Source: Paludibacteraceae bacterium (GTDB lineage: Bacteria; Bacteroidota; Bacteroidia; Bacteroidales; Paludibacteraceae). Taken from it: a stretch of DNA of 64,000 nucleotides. Every line of letters begins with the position of its first letter. The first letter of the stretch is position 1. The notes under the pieces were generated by a model. The model was given only the letters and a program-made list of their open reading frames with translations. It did not search any database and was not told the origin of the DNA. The stretch spans positions 1 to 64,000 of the forward strand of contig JAFSMP010000013.1 of the NCBI GenBank assembly GCA_017447875.1, in the 5' to 3' direction. Both the position numbers and the translations under genes were made by a program. Of this stretch, positions 14,363-24,408 are shown piece by piece.

Positions 14363-16678
14363 TTATTTTGCACTTTTTTTGCGGAAAACACGCTTTCCGG
14401 GTTTTAAAGGCTCTGTTTTTGCGATTATTTCACGCACCTCGGCTTCGGTCAGTTTAGCCGCATCGGTGGTCTTGGGAATCTGGTAATTGCCTTCCGGAGT
14501 ATGGATATAATCGCCATATCGTCCGTGCAGCACCTGGATGTCGCCCCACTGATGAATCGGAGCCTCGGTCTGTTGTTTCTGCAAGATCAGGGTGACGGCC
14601 TCTGCCTGGGTGATCTTCAGCGGATCGACGCCACGCGGAATGGATATATATTGTTTGTTATATAACACGTACGGACCGTATTTACCTTCACCGATAACAA
14701 TCTCTTTGCCTTCGTATTCACCGAGTGTCAAGGGTAAAGCAGTGCGGAACAGTTCGAGTGCTTCCGAGAGCGTGATAGAGAAGATGGATTGCCCTTTCTT
14801 AAGGCTCGCAAAGCGGGGTTTGCTTCCCGCCGAGTCGCCTAACTGTACGCAAGGACCGATCTTACTGATCTTGGCTATTACAGGTAGTCCGGTAGCAGGG
14901 TCATTGCCCAATACGCGACCCGTTACTTTTCCCGATGAAATCGAAGAAAGTGAGGGTTTGAAGGTTTTGTAGAAAGAGTCCACCGTCTTGGTCCAATCGG
15001 CTTTACCTACTGCGATACGGTCGAACTGCTCTTCCTCATGCGCGGTGAAATCATAACTGAGGATGGTCGGAAAATGCTCTACCAGGAAATCATTGGTGAC
15101 TCGACCCAGGTCGGTAGGTAACAGACGTTGTGTTTCTGCACCGTACATCTCCGATTTGGTATGCTCCACCACTTCTCCGTTCTTAAGAGTCAGGATAGCC
15201 GTCTCGCGTTTCTGTCCGCTGATGGATCCTTTCTCTACATATTTGACATGTTGGATCGTTTCGATGATGGTGGCGTACGTGGAAGGACGACCGATACCGA
15301 GTTCTTCCATCCGCTTGACGAGGGTTGCTTCGTTATAGCGGAAAGGCGGTTTGGCGTATGTCTGGATCGCTTCTGCTCCTTGTAAACGCAAGCGCTCGCG
15401 TTGTGCCATCGCCGGTAAGATACGACGTTCCTCCTGTTCTTCATCGGATGATTGCACATAAACGCGGGTGAAACCGTCGAATGTGATCACTTCTCCTACC
15501 GCTATGAACGCATACTTGCTGCCATGAACAGACACCTCGATGGTCGTCTTCTCACTCTCCGCCTCTGCCATCTGGCTGGCGATAGTGCGTTTCCATATCA
15601 GTTCGTACAGACGTTGTTCGTCCTTGTTGGCACCGGCCGTCAGTTCGCTCATATAGGTCGGACGGATGGCTTCGTGTGCCTCTTGCGCACCTTTGGCTTT
15701 GGTATGGAACTGGCGCGTATGCACGTATTCTTTACCATATTGCTCTGCAATCACCTCTTTAGAGGTGGCAAGTGCCAAGGAAGAGAGGTTGACGGAGTCG
15801 GTACGCATGTAGGTGATCTTACCGCTTTCGTAGAGCGACTGAGCCAGACGCATGGTCTTGGACACCGCGAACTTGAGTTTACGTGCTGCTTCCTGTTGGA
15901 GGGAAGAAGTGGTGAACGGCGGTGCCGGCATATGTTTGGTCGGCTTACGCTGTACGTCCCGCACGATGAACTGCGCTTTAGGCAGACTCTCGAGGAATTC
16001 GATGGCGTCTTTCTTATGCGAAAAACGATGGTTGAGTTCGCAGCGCAGCACCGAGGCATCACCCGGATTAGATCCGATGAAATCGGCAAAAATACGATAA
16101 GACGAGGAGGCTCGGAACGCTTCTATCTCACGTTCTTTCTCCACGATCAGGCGCACGGCTACCGACTGCACACGACCCGCAGACAGACCGGTGGTTACTT
16201 TCTTCCAGAGGATAGGCGACAATTCAAAACCTACGATACGGTCAAGCACACGACGTGCCTGTTGTGCATTCACAAGGTTATAGTCGATATCGCGCGGATG
16301 AAGGATGGCTTCCTGGATGGCATTCTTCGTGATCTCATGAAAGACGATACGCTTGGTGTCTTTGTTCTTCAGGCCCAGCACCTCTTTCAGATGCCATGCG
16401 ATCGCTTCTCCTTCGCGGTCCTCATCGGAAGCCAGCCAGACGGTGTCGGATTTTTGCACTTCTTTCTCCAACTGCTCGATCAGGTGGGCCTTATGCTCAT
16501 CAATGACATAGTTAGGAGCGTATCCGTTCTCAAAATCGATACCCATAGAGTTCTTGCCCAGGGGTTCGATGTCGCGGATATGACCCTGACTGCTCAGCAC
16601 ATGGTAGTCTGAACCTAAAAATTTCTCAATCGTCTTAGCTTTCGCCGGAGACTCTACTATTACCAAATTTTTGCTCAT
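14363..16678 (-). CDS. topA: DNA topoisomerase I
   Basis: A 771-residue type IA topoisomerase that relaxes negative supercoils. The TOPRIM domain is at the start (KNLVIVESPAKAKTIEKFLG, with E9, and DEDREGE with D85 and D87), and the active-site tyrosine is Y290 in GKITYMRTDS. The C-terminal third carries TOPRIM-C repeats (GKYGPYVLYNKQYISIP, GRYGDYIHTP) instead of zinc ribbons, usual for Bacteroidetes. The start MSKNLVIVESPAK at 16678 is preferred over an in-frame ATG 42 bp upstream because it is the family start; the upstream ATG lies downstream of the -7 element too, so it cannot be fully excluded. Confidence 0.95.
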   Translation of the reverse strand: MSKNLVIVESPAKAKTIEKFLGSDYHVLSSQGHIRDIEPLGKNSMGIDFENGYAPNYVIDEHKAHLIEQLEKEVQKSDTVWLASDEDREGEAIAWHLKEVLGLKNKDTKRIVFHEITKNAIQEAILHPRDIDYNLVNAQQARRVLDRIVGFELSPILWKKVTTGLSAGRVQSVAVRLIVEKEREIEAFRASSSYRIFADFIGSNPGDASVLRCELNHRFSHKKDAIEFLESLPKAQFIVRDVQRKPTKHMPAPPFTTSSLQQEAARKLKFAVSKTMRLAQSLYESGKITYMRTDSVNLSSLALATSKEVIAEQYGKEYVHTRQFHTKAKGAQEAHEAIRPTYMSELTAGANKDEQRLYELIWKRTIASQMAEAESEKTTIEVSVHGSKYAFIAVGEVITFDGFTRVYVQSSDEEQEERRILPAMAQRERLRLQGAEAIQTYAKPPFRYNEATLVKRMEELGIGRPSTYATIIETIQHVKYVEKGSISGQKRETAILTLKNGEVVEHTKSEMYGAETQRLLPTDLGRVTNDFLVEHFPTILSYDFTAHEEEQFDRIAVGKADWTKTVDSFYKTFKPSLSSISSGKVTGRVLGNDPATGLPVIAKISKIGPCVQLGDSAGSKPRFASLKKGQSIFSITLSEALELFRTALPLTLGEYEGKEIVIGEGKYGPYVLYNKQYISIPRGVDPLKITQAEAVTLILQKQQTEAPIHQWGDIQVLHGRYGDYIHTPEGNYQIPKTTDAAKLTEAEVREIIAKTEPLKPGKRVFRKKSAK

Positions 16679-16717
16679 ATGCACATATAATAAGGTGTAA
16701 CCCTCAAAAAATCGCCG

Positions 16718-16748
16718 CAAAAGTAGTATATTTAATTTATTTGTGCAA
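16718..16748 (-). promoter_or_regulatory. Promoter of topA
   Basis: Minus strand TTG at 16748-16746 and TACTTTTG at 16725-16718. It is back to back with the nfeD promoter. Confidence 0.75.
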
Positions 16749-16764
16749 ATTTTTTTTTATTTAC

Positions 16765-16795
16765 TTGCATATACCAAAGATATTTATTATCTTTG
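16765..16795 (+). promoter_or_regulatory. Promoter of the nfeD-floA operon
   Basis: TTG at 16765 and TATCTTTG at 16788-16795. Confidence 0.8.
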
Positions 16796-16844
16796 CACCC
16801 GATTTTGAAAAAAATAGTTGTTAAATTTTTATCAAAACACTTGC

Positions 16845-17186
16845 ATGAATACAATTTTAGTCGTATTATTAGTGCTCGCGGGCGTCGCGTTGTTATTAAT
16901 GGAGATGTTCCTATTACCGGGTTTTGGTATCGCGGGCGTAAGTGGTTTCGGTTGCTTGGTTGCTGCCGTCATCGTGGCATGGGCTTGTATCGGTCATATA
17001 GCGGGTTTGATTACCTTGGGTGCATGTGTGGTGCTCACGATCCTGGCGGTCTGGGGCTTCATGCGCAGCAAGGCCTTGGATAAGATGGCGCTGGACGCAC
17101 AGATAGACGGTCATGTCGAGTTGGCCAATAACCGGTTGAAGAAAGACGAGCCGCAGCCGGCCGAAGAAGCAGATAAGAAAGATTAA
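16845..17186 (+). CDS. NfeD family membrane protein
   Basis: A 113-residue protein with three hydrophobic segments (about 1-20, 27-46 and 51-70) and a charged cytoplasmic tail ([15 protein letters not shown]). The segment [16 protein letters not shown] is typical of short NfeD-like proteins. The OB-fold domain found at the C-terminus of longer NfeD proteins is missing. NfeD proteins pair with flotillin-like proteins, and floA indeed follows 20 bp downstream. The ATG at 16845 gives the membrane helix directly at the N-terminus. Confidence 0.85.
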   Translation: MNTILVVLLVLAGVALLLMEMFLLPGFGIAGVSGFGCLVAAVIVAWACIGHIAGLITLGACVVLTILAVWGFMRSKALDKMALDAQIDGHVELANNRLKKDEPQPAEEADKKD

Positions 17187-17206
17187 TCAATAAAACCAAT
17201 ACGATT

Positions 17207-18187
17207 ATGGATGCAATTACGATGTTTCTGATTGTGTTGATCACAATCGCTGTATTTATCTTCTTGTACTATGTGCCGTTCATGCTATGGATCAATGCCG
17301 TAGTGAGTGGTGTACATATCAGTCTGGTGCAGTTGTTCCTGATGCGTATCCGTAAGGTGCCGCCTGCTAAGATCGTTAACTGTATGATCGAGGCGCACAA
17401 GGCCGGTCTGACCGACGTGAAGCGTGACGGACTGGAGGCGCACTATCTCGCCGGAGGACATATCGAGCGCGTGGTGCATGCACTGGTAAGTGCCAGCAAA
17501 GCAGGCATCACCTTACCTTTCCAGATGGCTACGGCGATTGATCTGGCCGGTCGTGACGTGTTCGAAGCCGTGCAGATGAGTGTCAATCCGCGCGTGATTG
17601 ATACACCGCCTGTAACAGCAGTGGCCAAAGACGGTATTCAGTTGATCGCGAAGGCGCGTGTGACCGTGCGCGCGAACATCAAACAACTGGTCGGCGGTGC
17701 CGGTGAAGACACGATCTTAGCCCGCGTAGGTGAGGGTATCGTCAGTTCGATCGGTAGTGCCGAGAGTCACAAGCAGGTACTGGAGAACCCGGACAGCATC
17801 TCCAAACTGGTGCTCTCCAAGGGGCTGGATGACGGTACGGCCTTTGAGATTCTCTCTATCGACATCGCGGATATCGATGTAGGTAAGAATATCGGTGCGC
17901 AGTTGCAGATGGACCAGGCGGAGGCCGATAAGAATATCGCACAGGCCAAAGCCGAAGAGCGTCGATCGATGGCGATCGCTTCCGAGCAGGAGATGAAGGC
18001 CAAAGCGCAGGAAGCTCGTGCCAAAGTGATCGAAGCGGAAGCACTGGTGCCGCAAGCGATGGCAGAAGCGTTCCGAACCGGTAACCTCGGTATCATGGAC
18101 TACTACCGCATGCAGAACATGCAGGCGGACACCGCAATGCGCGAGAATATCGCTAACGGCGGAGAGCAGAAGAAAGGGAAGAAATAG
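17207..18187 (+). CDS. floA: Flotillin-like protein FloA
   Basis: A 326-residue homologue of B. subtilis FloA/YqfA. One N-terminal membrane segment (about 5-33) is followed by the family-specific region ([21 protein letters not shown]), a PHB/SPFH-like domain with [20 protein letters not shown], and a long Ala/Glu/Lys-rich coiled coil (about 235-290, starting [20 protein letters not shown]). It forms membrane microdomains and is cotranscribed with nfeD. Confidence 0.95.
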   Translation: MDAITMFLIVLITIAVFIFLYYVPFMLWINAVVSGVHISLVQLFLMRIRKVPPAKIVNCMIEAHKAGLTDVKRDGLEAHYLAGGHIERVVHALVSASKAGITLPFQMATAIDLAGRDVFEAVQMSVNPRVIDTPPVTAVAKDGIQLIAKARVTVRANIKQLVGGAGEDTILARVGEGIVSSIGSAESHKQVLENPDSISKLVLSKGLDDGTAFEILSIDIADIDVGKNIGAQLQMDQAEADKNIAQAKAEERRSMAIASEQEMKAKAQEARAKVIEAEALVPQAMAEAFRTGNLGIMDYYRMQNMQADTAMRENIANGGEQKKGKK

Positions 18188-18964
18188 TTGAAAATAGCGC
18201 TATTACAATATCCGATTGAGTGGGCGGATCCGCAGGCGAACATAGGCATGCTGGATGAGCGTCTGCGGGCGATAGCCGGTCAGGCAGATCTGGCGGTTGT
18301 GCCGGAGATGTTCAGTACGGGTTTTTGTACCGACCGACCGGGCTTGGCGGAAGAATGGGGCGGACCCACCTGTCAAGCCTTACAACGCATGGCCGATGCC
18401 TATAACCTGGCGATCGTGGGTTCACTCATGGCAAGGGATAACGGGAAATTGTGCAACCGGGGTTTTTTGTTCTCACCGGGAGTAGCTCCGCAGTACTACG
18501 ACAAGCATCATCTGTACGCCAGCGGAGGGGAAGCGGAGTTCTTCACACCCGGCAATGAACGGAAGATCTTCGAATACCGCGGTGTCAAGATTCGCTTGGC
18601 CGTATGTTACGACCTGCGTTTTCCGGTGTGGTTGAGACAAGACAAACATAACTTGTATGACATCCTTATTGTAGTAGCCTGCTGGCCGACTATCCGTATC
18701 CAGTACTGGGATGCCCTGTTGGCGGCCCGGGCGGCAGAGAACCATTGCTACGGTATCGGCGTGAACATGGTCGGTACGGACGGGATGCAGTTGGATTATA
18801 ACGGGCATTCGGTGGCATATGACACCTGGTTGCATGACCTTGCCGGATTCGAGGACTACGAGGCAGGAACGAAGATTGTCAATCTCTCGATAGAGAAACT
18901 ACGCCATTTCCGGGAAGTACTTCCGCAATGGCAAGAAGCAGATGAATATCAACTGGCATATTAA
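18188..18964 (+). CDS. yafV: Omega-amidase of the nitrilase family, YafV-like
   Basis: A 258-residue carbon-nitrogen hydrolase. The catalytic triad is E40 in VVPEMF, K106 in YYDKHHLY and C140 in AVCYDLRFP. The short length, the MFSTGF motif and the YDLRFPVW motif are those of omega-amidases, which hydrolyse alpha-ketoglutaramate or alpha-ketosuccinamate as a metabolite-repair step. It starts with TTG immediately after the floA stop (no ATG gives the conserved KIALLQYPIEW start) and overlaps recJ by 23 bp, so it is translated inside the operon. Confidence 0.88.
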   Translation: MKIALLQYPIEWADPQANIGMLDERLRAIAGQADLAVVPEMFSTGFCTDRPGLAEEWGGPTCQALQRMADAYNLAIVGSLMARDNGKLCNRGFLFSPGVAPQYYDKHHLYASGGEAEFFTPGNERKIFEYRGVKIRLAVCYDLRFPVWLRQDKHNLYDILIVVACWPTIRIQYWDALLAARAAENHCYGIGVNMVGTDGMQLDYNGHSVAYDTWLHDLAGFEDYEAGTKIVNLSIEKLRHFREVLPQWQEADEYQLAY

Positions 18965-20654
18965 ACAACTGACGGCAGAAGAGCAGAGTGCAGCAGAGCG
19001 TCTGAGTAACGAACTGGAGATCAGTCCGGTAGCGGGACGTATCTTAGCAGGTCGCGGTATCCGTACGGCTGCCGAGGCACGGGCATACATCCGTCCGTCG
19101 CTGGACAGTCTGCATGACCCCTTCCTGATGCGGGACATGGGAGCTGCTGTGGACCGTCTGTGTCAGGCTATTGATAAACACGAGCGGATCATGGTCTATG
19201 GTGACTATGACGTGGACGGTACGACGGCGGTGGCACTGATGTATTCCTTTTTGCGCACCCAAACGGATAACCTCATCTATTATATCCCCGACCGTTATAC
19301 GGAGGGCTACGGCATCTCTACCAAAGGTATTGACACGGCCAAGGAGAAAGGTTGCACACTGGTCATTGCGCTCGACTGCGGTATCAAAGCGGTGGATAAG
19401 ATGGAGTACGCCAACAGTCTGGGTGTGGACTTCATCATCTGCGACCATCATACGCCGGGTGACGTCACCCCTCGTGCCGTAGCGGTGCTGAATATGAAAC
19501 GGGCAGATTGCCTCTATCCGTATAAGGAGTTAAGCGGCTGCGGCGTGGGATTCAAACTGGTGCAAGCGTATGCGCAACGCCGAGGTATAGCACCGCAAGA
19601 AGTGTATCAACTGCTGCCGTTGTTGGCGATGTCCATCGCTTCGGATATCGTGCCGCTGACCGGTGAGAACCGCATCCTTGCTTTCTATGGGCTGCGGGCA
19701 CTGAATGCCCATCCGTCGGTAGGACTGAAAGCGATCATGCAGGTGGCGGGTATCGAAGGTAAGACCGTGACGATGACTGACCTCGTGTATAAGTTCGGTC
19801 CGCGTATCAATGCCGCCGGACGTATCAAGAGCGGTGCAGAAGCGGTACGACTGCTGATCACCGATGATGCGGAAGCAGCACTGCGTTTTGCGCAGGACAT
19901 TGACTCCTATAACCAGGACCGACGGGATTTTGACACCAAGACCACCGATGAAGCCTTGGAGCAATTACAGAAAGACCCGATGAATGCGGAGAAATTCACT
20001 ACGGTCGTCTTCTCGCCCGAGTGGCACAAGGGAGTCGTCGGTATCGCTGCCAGCCGTCTAACGGAGACTTTCTATCGACCGACCATCGTGCTGACGGCAG
20101 GGGAGGATGATATCATTAGCGGCAGTGCCCGTTCGGTGAGTGATTTCGATATATACACAGCTATTGACTCCTGCCGGGATCTGCTGACGAACTTCGGCGG
20201 GCATAAGTTCGCGGCGGGTCTGAGTATGCATAAAGCAGACCTGCCAGAGTTCAAGCGGCGTTTCGAAGAGTACGTAGCGGCGCATATCACTCCTGAACAA
20301 CAAGTGCCGACGCTGGATATAGAAGCGGAAGTAGAACTGAGCGACATGAACTGGAAGATGTACAAGATCCTCCAGTGCCTTGAACCCTTTGGTCCGGGTA
20401 ATGAACGACCGCTGTTCCTTTGCCGGAACCTGATCAATAACCGTAACACCCGTGCCGTGAGTGAGGGCAAGCACCTGCATCTGGACCTCACCGACCGCAT
20501 CGTAGCCATGGACGGTATCGCCTTCGGACAAGGAGAAAAAGCGAACCATCTGCAAAACGGTAAAGCCGTGGATATATGCTTCTATCTGGAGGAGAACAGT
20601 TTCCGTGGTCGGGTATCCCTGCAGATGAATGCGCAGGACATTAAGTTGCATTAA
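18942..20654 (+). CDS. recJ: Single-strand-specific exonuclease RecJ
   Basis: A 570-residue 5'-3' exonuclease of the DHH superfamily, for recombination and mismatch repair. Motifs: DYDVDGT (88-94), ALDCGI (about 140), ICDHHT (about 165), GPRINAAGR in the DHHA1 part, and the OB-fold region with FGPGNERPLF near the end. Full length. The ATG lies 23 bp inside yafV. Confidence 0.95.
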   Translation: MNINWHIKQLTAEEQSAAERLSNELEISPVAGRILAGRGIRTAAEARAYIRPSLDSLHDPFLMRDMGAAVDRLCQAIDKHERIMVYGDYDVDGTTAVALMYSFLRTQTDNLIYYIPDRYTEGYGISTKGIDTAKEKGCTLVIALDCGIKAVDKMEYANSLGVDFIICDHHTPGDVTPRAVAVLNMKRADCLYPYKELSGCGVGFKLVQAYAQRRGIAPQEVYQLLPLLAMSIASDIVPLTGENRILAFYGLRALNAHPSVGLKAIMQVAGIEGKTVTMTDLVYKFGPRINAAGRIKSGAEAVRLLITDDAEAALRFAQDIDSYNQDRRDFDTKTTDEALEQLQKDPMNAEKFTTVVFSPEWHKGVVGIAASRLTETFYRPTIVLTAGEDDIISGSARSVSDFDIYTAIDSCRDLLTNFGGHKFAAGLSMHKADLPEFKRRFEEYVAAHITPEQQVPTLDIEAEVELSDMNWKMYKILQCLEPFGPGNERPLFLCRNLINNRNTRAVSEGKHLHLDLTDRIVAMDGIAFGQGEKANHLQNGKAVDICFYLEENSFRGRVSLQMNAQDIKLH

Positions 20655-20666
20655 AAATTATACGAT

Positions 20667-21257
20667 ATGTTTTCAGAACGAGACACCAAAGGGCCGTCCC
20701 TTCGAAGGGGATCCATCGAAGTAGTATGCGGATCGATGTTCTCCGGTAAAACCGAGGAACTCATCCGTCGTATGAAACGCGCGAAGTTCGCTAAGTTACG
20801 CGTGGAGATCTACAAACCCGCTATCGACGTGCGTTACAGCGAAGAAGATGTAGTCAGTCATGACCGGAATGTCATTCAGTCCACACCGGTGGACAGCAGT
20901 CAGAATATCCTGCTGATGGTGGATGATATCGATGTGGTTGGTATCGACGAGGCGCAGTTCTTCGATATGGGTATCGTCGATGTATGCCGCCAACTGGCGG
21001 ACCGCGGTATCCGCGTCATCTGTGCCGGACTGGATATGGACTTCAAGGGTGTGCCTTTTGGTCCGATGCCTGCCCTTATGGCTATTGCCGATGATGTGTA
21101 TAAGACGCATGCTATATGCGTGAACTGCGGTGACCTGGCATGGGTGAGTCACCGTCTGGTGGCTTCCGAGAAACGGGTGTTGCTGGGTGAGACCGACAGT
21201 TACGAACCCCTCTGCCGTGAGTGTTATAACAAAGTCATAGCCAGTGAGGCTTGTTGA
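20667..21257 (+). CDS. tdk: Thymidine kinase
   Basis: A 196-residue type II (TK1-like) thymidine kinase of nucleotide salvage. Walker A is [10 protein letters not shown] (22-31), the catalytic base is E95 in GIDEAQFF, the lasso contains the tyrosine region, and two zinc pairs, CVNC and CREC, form the ribbon. It sits 12 bp after recJ and overlaps priA by 14 bp. Confidence 0.95.
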   Translation: MFSERDTKGPSLRRGSIEVVCGSMFSGKTEELIRRMKRAKFAKLRVEIYKPAIDVRYSEEDVVSHDRNVIQSTPVDSSQNILLMVDDIDVVGIDEAQFFDMGIVDVCRQLADRGIRVICAGLDMDFKGVPFGPMPALMAIADDVYKTHAICVNCGDLAWVSHRLVASEKRVLLGETDSYEPLCRECYNKVIASEAC

Positions 21258-23268
21258 TATCATATTACCTGTTGCCATCCGGGATTGTTATACTTATAGC
21301 GTTCCGGATGGTTTGTCTATGCCTTCTCCCGGCACACGGGTCATCGTGCCATTGCTCAAAAAAGAACTGCGGGGAGTGGTGTTACAAGAACATACCGAAC
21401 CGGTCGAAGCGGGATGGGAAGAAAAGATCCGTCCGATCCTATCGGTGGTGGACACCGCACCGGTGGTGACGAAAGAGCAGTTGGCCTTATGGCAATGGAT
21501 GAGTGAGTACTATATGTGTACGTTAGGCGAAGTGATGGCTGCGGCTTTACCCGGAGGACTGGATAAACGGCTGGTGGATCCGCCTAAACGTCGCCGGAGC
21601 ACTATCGCACCCTATACGGGTCCTATCGAACCCATGCATGACTTATCCCCTGCGCAAGCAAAAAGTGCCGAATCCATCGAGTCTTTCTGGCTGAACGGAA
21701 CGGATATCGTGCTGCTGCACGGGGTGACATCCAGCGGTAAGACCGACATATACATCCATCTGATCGAGGCGCAACTGAAGGCCGGAAAGAACGTGCTGTA
21801 TCTGGTGCCGGAGATTGCTTTGACAACCCAACTCACCACCCGTCTGCAACTCATCTTCGGCGACCAGCTGATCGTCTATCATAGTCGTTTCACCGATGCC
21901 GAACGCGAACAGAGGTATAAACAGATTAGTGATGAGGGATTAGGGAGTAGAGAAAATTGCGTAGTCATCGGTGCCCGAAGTGCGATTTTTCTTCCGATAC
22001 CGAATATAGGTCTGGTCATCGTCGATGAGGAGCATGAACCCAGTTACAAGCAAGTCGAACCCAATCCTCGTTATCATGCCCGTTCAGCAGCCATCGTGTT
22101 GGCTAAAGAACATGGAGCGAAAGTGCTGTTAGGTACGGCTACTCCTTCGGTGGAATCGTATTATCTGGCGAAAAAAAGGGTGTACGGACTGGTGTCTTTG
22201 ACCGAGCGTTTCGGAGGAGTCGAGTTGCCACAGATCAAGTTGATCGATCTGCAGCAGCAATATACGCGTAAGGAGATGTACGGTCATTTCTCGGACCCGC
22301 TGGTGGAGCGTATCCGTCAAACACTGGAGGATCATAAACAGGTCATCCTCTTTCAGAACCGCCGCGGCTATGCCCCGCTTATCCAATGTATGGCATGCGG
22401 TCAACCGCCTCGGTGCATCCAATGCGATGTGGCGATGACCTATCACAAACGCGAGAACGAGATGCGTTGTCATTACTGCGGCTATCGCACGGCTGTTCCT
22501 GCTGTCTGTCCGCAATGCGGTGGGGAATATAAGATGATAGGGTTCGGTACGGAACGTATCGAAGATGAGATACAGACGCTCTTCCCGGAAGCACGCGTAC
22601 TGCGCATGGATCTGGATACAACGCGTAACAAGTCCGCCTATCAGGATATCATCAATGCTTTTGCCAATCACGAGTGTGATATCCTCGTCGGTACTCAGAT
22701 GATCACCAAAGGACTGCATTTCGATGATGTGCGTCTGGTGGCGGTACTCAATGCCGATCCGCTCTTTAACCAACCGGATTTCCGTGCCTACGAACGGGCT
22801 TATCAGATGTTGGAGCAGGTCGCAGGTCGTGCCGGGCGCAAAGGAAGTAAAGGGGAAGTATGGATCCAGACCTTCGATCCGAAGAACCGGATCCTGGAAT
22901 TAGTGCAACAGCATGACTACGAAGCATTGTACGAACATCAGATAGCCGAACGACAACTCTTCCATTATCCGCCGTTTTATCGGCTGATTCGGTTGCAACT
23001 GCGTGACCATAACGGGATACGGGTGCAGACAGCCGCCATGCAGTTACAGGCGTACTTACAACGTATCTTCGGTTCGCGTGTGTCTGCCGTCATCATCCCT
23101 TCGGTGGAACGCGTACAAGCTTATACGATACGAGAGATAACGATCCGTATTGAGAATAACGCGTCCGTCACCGAAGCCAAACGACGACTTCGTGATGCTA
23201 TGGACAAGATTATGTCGATGAAATCGAATAAAAACATAAAAATCATTATAGATATTGACCCGCTATGA
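21244..23268 (+). CDS. priA: Primosomal protein N' (PriA helicase)
   Basis: A 674-residue replication-restart helicase. An N-terminal 3'-DNA-binding part ([20 protein letters not shown]) is followed by the helicase domain with Walker [13 protein letters not shown] and DEEH box [12 protein letters not shown], eight zinc-binding cysteines ([24 protein letters not shown]), and [18 protein letters not shown] with [12 protein letters not shown]. It starts with GTG at 21244 inside tdk; the next in-frame ATG is too far inside the domain. Confidence 0.93.
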   Translation: MRLVDIILPVAIRDCYTYSVPDGLSMPSPGTRVIVPLLKKELRGVVLQEHTEPVEAGWEEKIRPILSVVDTAPVVTKEQLALWQWMSEYYMCTLGEVMAAALPGGLDKRLVDPPKRRRSTIAPYTGPIEPMHDLSPAQAKSAESIESFWLNGTDIVLLHGVTSSGKTDIYIHLIEAQLKAGKNVLYLVPEIALTTQLTTRLQLIFGDQLIVYHSRFTDAEREQRYKQISDEGLGSRENCVVIGARSAIFLPIPNIGLVIVDEEHEPSYKQVEPNPRYHARSAAIVLAKEHGAKVLLGTATPSVESYYLAKKRVYGLVSLTERFGGVELPQIKLIDLQQQYTRKEMYGHFSDPLVERIRQTLEDHKQVILFQNRRGYAPLIQCMACGQPPRCIQCDVAMTYHKRENEMRCHYCGYRTAVPAVCPQCGGEYKMIGFGTERIEDEIQTLFPEARVLRMDLDTTRNKSAYQDIINAFANHECDILVGTQMITKGLHFDDVRLVAVLNADPLFNQPDFRAYERAYQMLEQVAGRAGRKGSKGEVWIQTFDPKNRILELVQQHDYEALYEHQIAERQLFHYPPFYRLIRLQLRDHNGIRVQTAAMQLQAYLQRIFGSRVSAVIIPSVERVQAYTIREITIRIENNASVTEAKRRLRDAMDKIMSMKSNKNIKIIIDIDPL

Positions 23269-24209
23269 TCCCTGAAGAAAAACGCCGAGTGGCTTACATC
23301 AATGAGATGATTGAGTCCGGTCACGCCAAAGAGTTAGTGGCCGAAGGAGAGAACTACCATTCCGAGCAACTCGCTCGTATAGCGCATGAGATAGTGGCAC
23401 GCGGAGCGCGTGTCGTGTTGATCGCCGGTCCGAGTTCGAGCGGTAAGACCAGTACCAGTCATAAACTCTGTCTCGAACTGCTGGCGCAAGGCAAACAACC
23501 GGTGGCGCTATCGCTGGATAACTGGTATCTGAACGGAGACCTAACTCCGCTCAAACCGGACGGAACGAAGGACTATGAGTCGGTTTATGCCATTGACCTC
23601 CATCAGTTGGAAGAGGACCTTAAGGCATTGGTGGTTGGTAGAGAGATCGCCCTTCCCACTTTCAATTTTGCCGAAGAGAAACGCGAGTACCCGGGTGAGA
23701 CTTTGAGTCTGGAGAAAGAGGCGGTGCTGGTGATGGAAGGTATCCATGCCCTCAACCCTATTTTAAGCCGTCATCTGAACGATAACGAAAAGTACAAGAT
23801 ATTCGCTTCACCGATGAGTCCGGTTTCCCTTGACGGAGAGACCTGGATTCCCACTTATGTCCATCGTCTGCTTCGTCGTATGAGTCGTGACTACCGTACG
23901 CGGGGTAAGAGTCCGCTGCAGACCATCGCCGGTTGGGCAGATGTACGCGAAGGAGAAGGTAAATGGATCGAACCCTTCCGTGACCAGGCGGATGCACAGT
24001 TCGACACCTCGATGCTGTACGAACTGCCGGCTATCCGGTATGCTATTGAGACCGCTTTGCAGACAGTGCCGGCGGTAGCGGAAGAATATAAGACAGCCGA
24101 ACAATTGTTGTATTACCTTAGTTTCTTCGAAGGATTGGAAGCCTCGTATATTCCTCGAACCTCTATCTTACGCGAGTTCATCGGAGGTTCGCAATTCAAT
24201 GTCGGATAA
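23265..24209 (+). CDS. Nucleoside (uridine-like) kinase, short form
   Basis: A 314-residue P-loop kinase of the uridine kinase/phosphoribulokinase superfamily. Walker A is IAGPSSSGKTSTS (about 46-58); further motifs are SLDNWYLNGD, YESVYAIDL and MEGIHALNP. It corresponds to the C-terminal half of the TGS-domain kinase at 58016 and ends with the same SILREFIGGSQF-type sequence. Phosphate acceptor unknown, probably uridine or a related nucleoside. Its ATG overlaps the priA stop (ATGA). Confidence 0.85.
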   Translation: MIPEEKRRVAYINEMIESGHAKELVAEGENYHSEQLARIAHEIVARGARVVLIAGPSSSGKTSTSHKLCLELLAQGKQPVALSLDNWYLNGDLTPLKPDGTKDYESVYAIDLHQLEEDLKALVVGREIALPTFNFAEEKREYPGETLSLEKEAVLVMEGIHALNPILSRHLNDNEKYKIFASPMSPVSLDGETWIPTYVHRLLRRMSRDYRTRGKSPLQTIAGWADVREGEGKWIEPFRDQADAQFDTSMLYELPAIRYAIETALQTVPAVAEEYKTAEQLLYYLSFFEGLEASYIPRTSILREFIGGSQFNVG

Positions 24210-24211
24210 CA

Positions 24212-24239
24212 AAAAAGACGCCAGAAAGGACGTCTTTTT
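24212..24239. terminator. Bidirectional terminator
   Basis: AAAAAGACG (24212-24220) and CGTCTTTTT (24231-24239) form a 9-bp stem with a 10-nt loop between the kinase gene and the tRNA. Confidence 0.85.
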
Positions 24240-24240
24240 G

Positions 24241-24317
24241 TGGTAGCGGGACCCAGGATTGAACTGGGGACCTCATGATTATGAATCATGCGCTCTAACC
24301 AGCTGAGCTATCCCGCC
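24241..24317 (-). tRNA. tRNA with anticodon CAT (elongator Met more likely than Ile2)
   Basis: Minus strand cloverleaf with encoded CCA (24243-24241): acceptor GGCGGGA/TCCCGCT (one G-U end pair), D-arm with AGCTGGTTAGAGC, anticodon stem CATGA/TCATG with loop TTCATAA, T-arm with GTTCAATCC. Paired G1 excludes the initiator type. CAT could be elongator methionine or lysidine-modified isoleucine; location right after metG favours Met, but only weakly. Confidence 0.88.
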
Positions 24318-24344
24318 ATCGCTTCGTTTTTACGAAAGCGGGTG

Positions 24345-24375
24345 CAAAGGTACTGCTTTTTTATGACATATGCAA
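24345..24375 (-). promoter_or_regulatory. Promoter of the CAT tRNA
   Basis: Minus strand TTG at 24375-24373 and TACCTTTG at 24352-24345, spacing 23. The tRNA therefore has a promoter separate from metG. Confidence 0.8.
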
Positions 24376-24408
24376 ATTTTTTGGCATTTTTTTGTCAAAA
24401 AAAGCAAA

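Noticed and set aside
15452..16612. Open frame antisense to topA
   Set aside because: No promoter or family; topA is certain.
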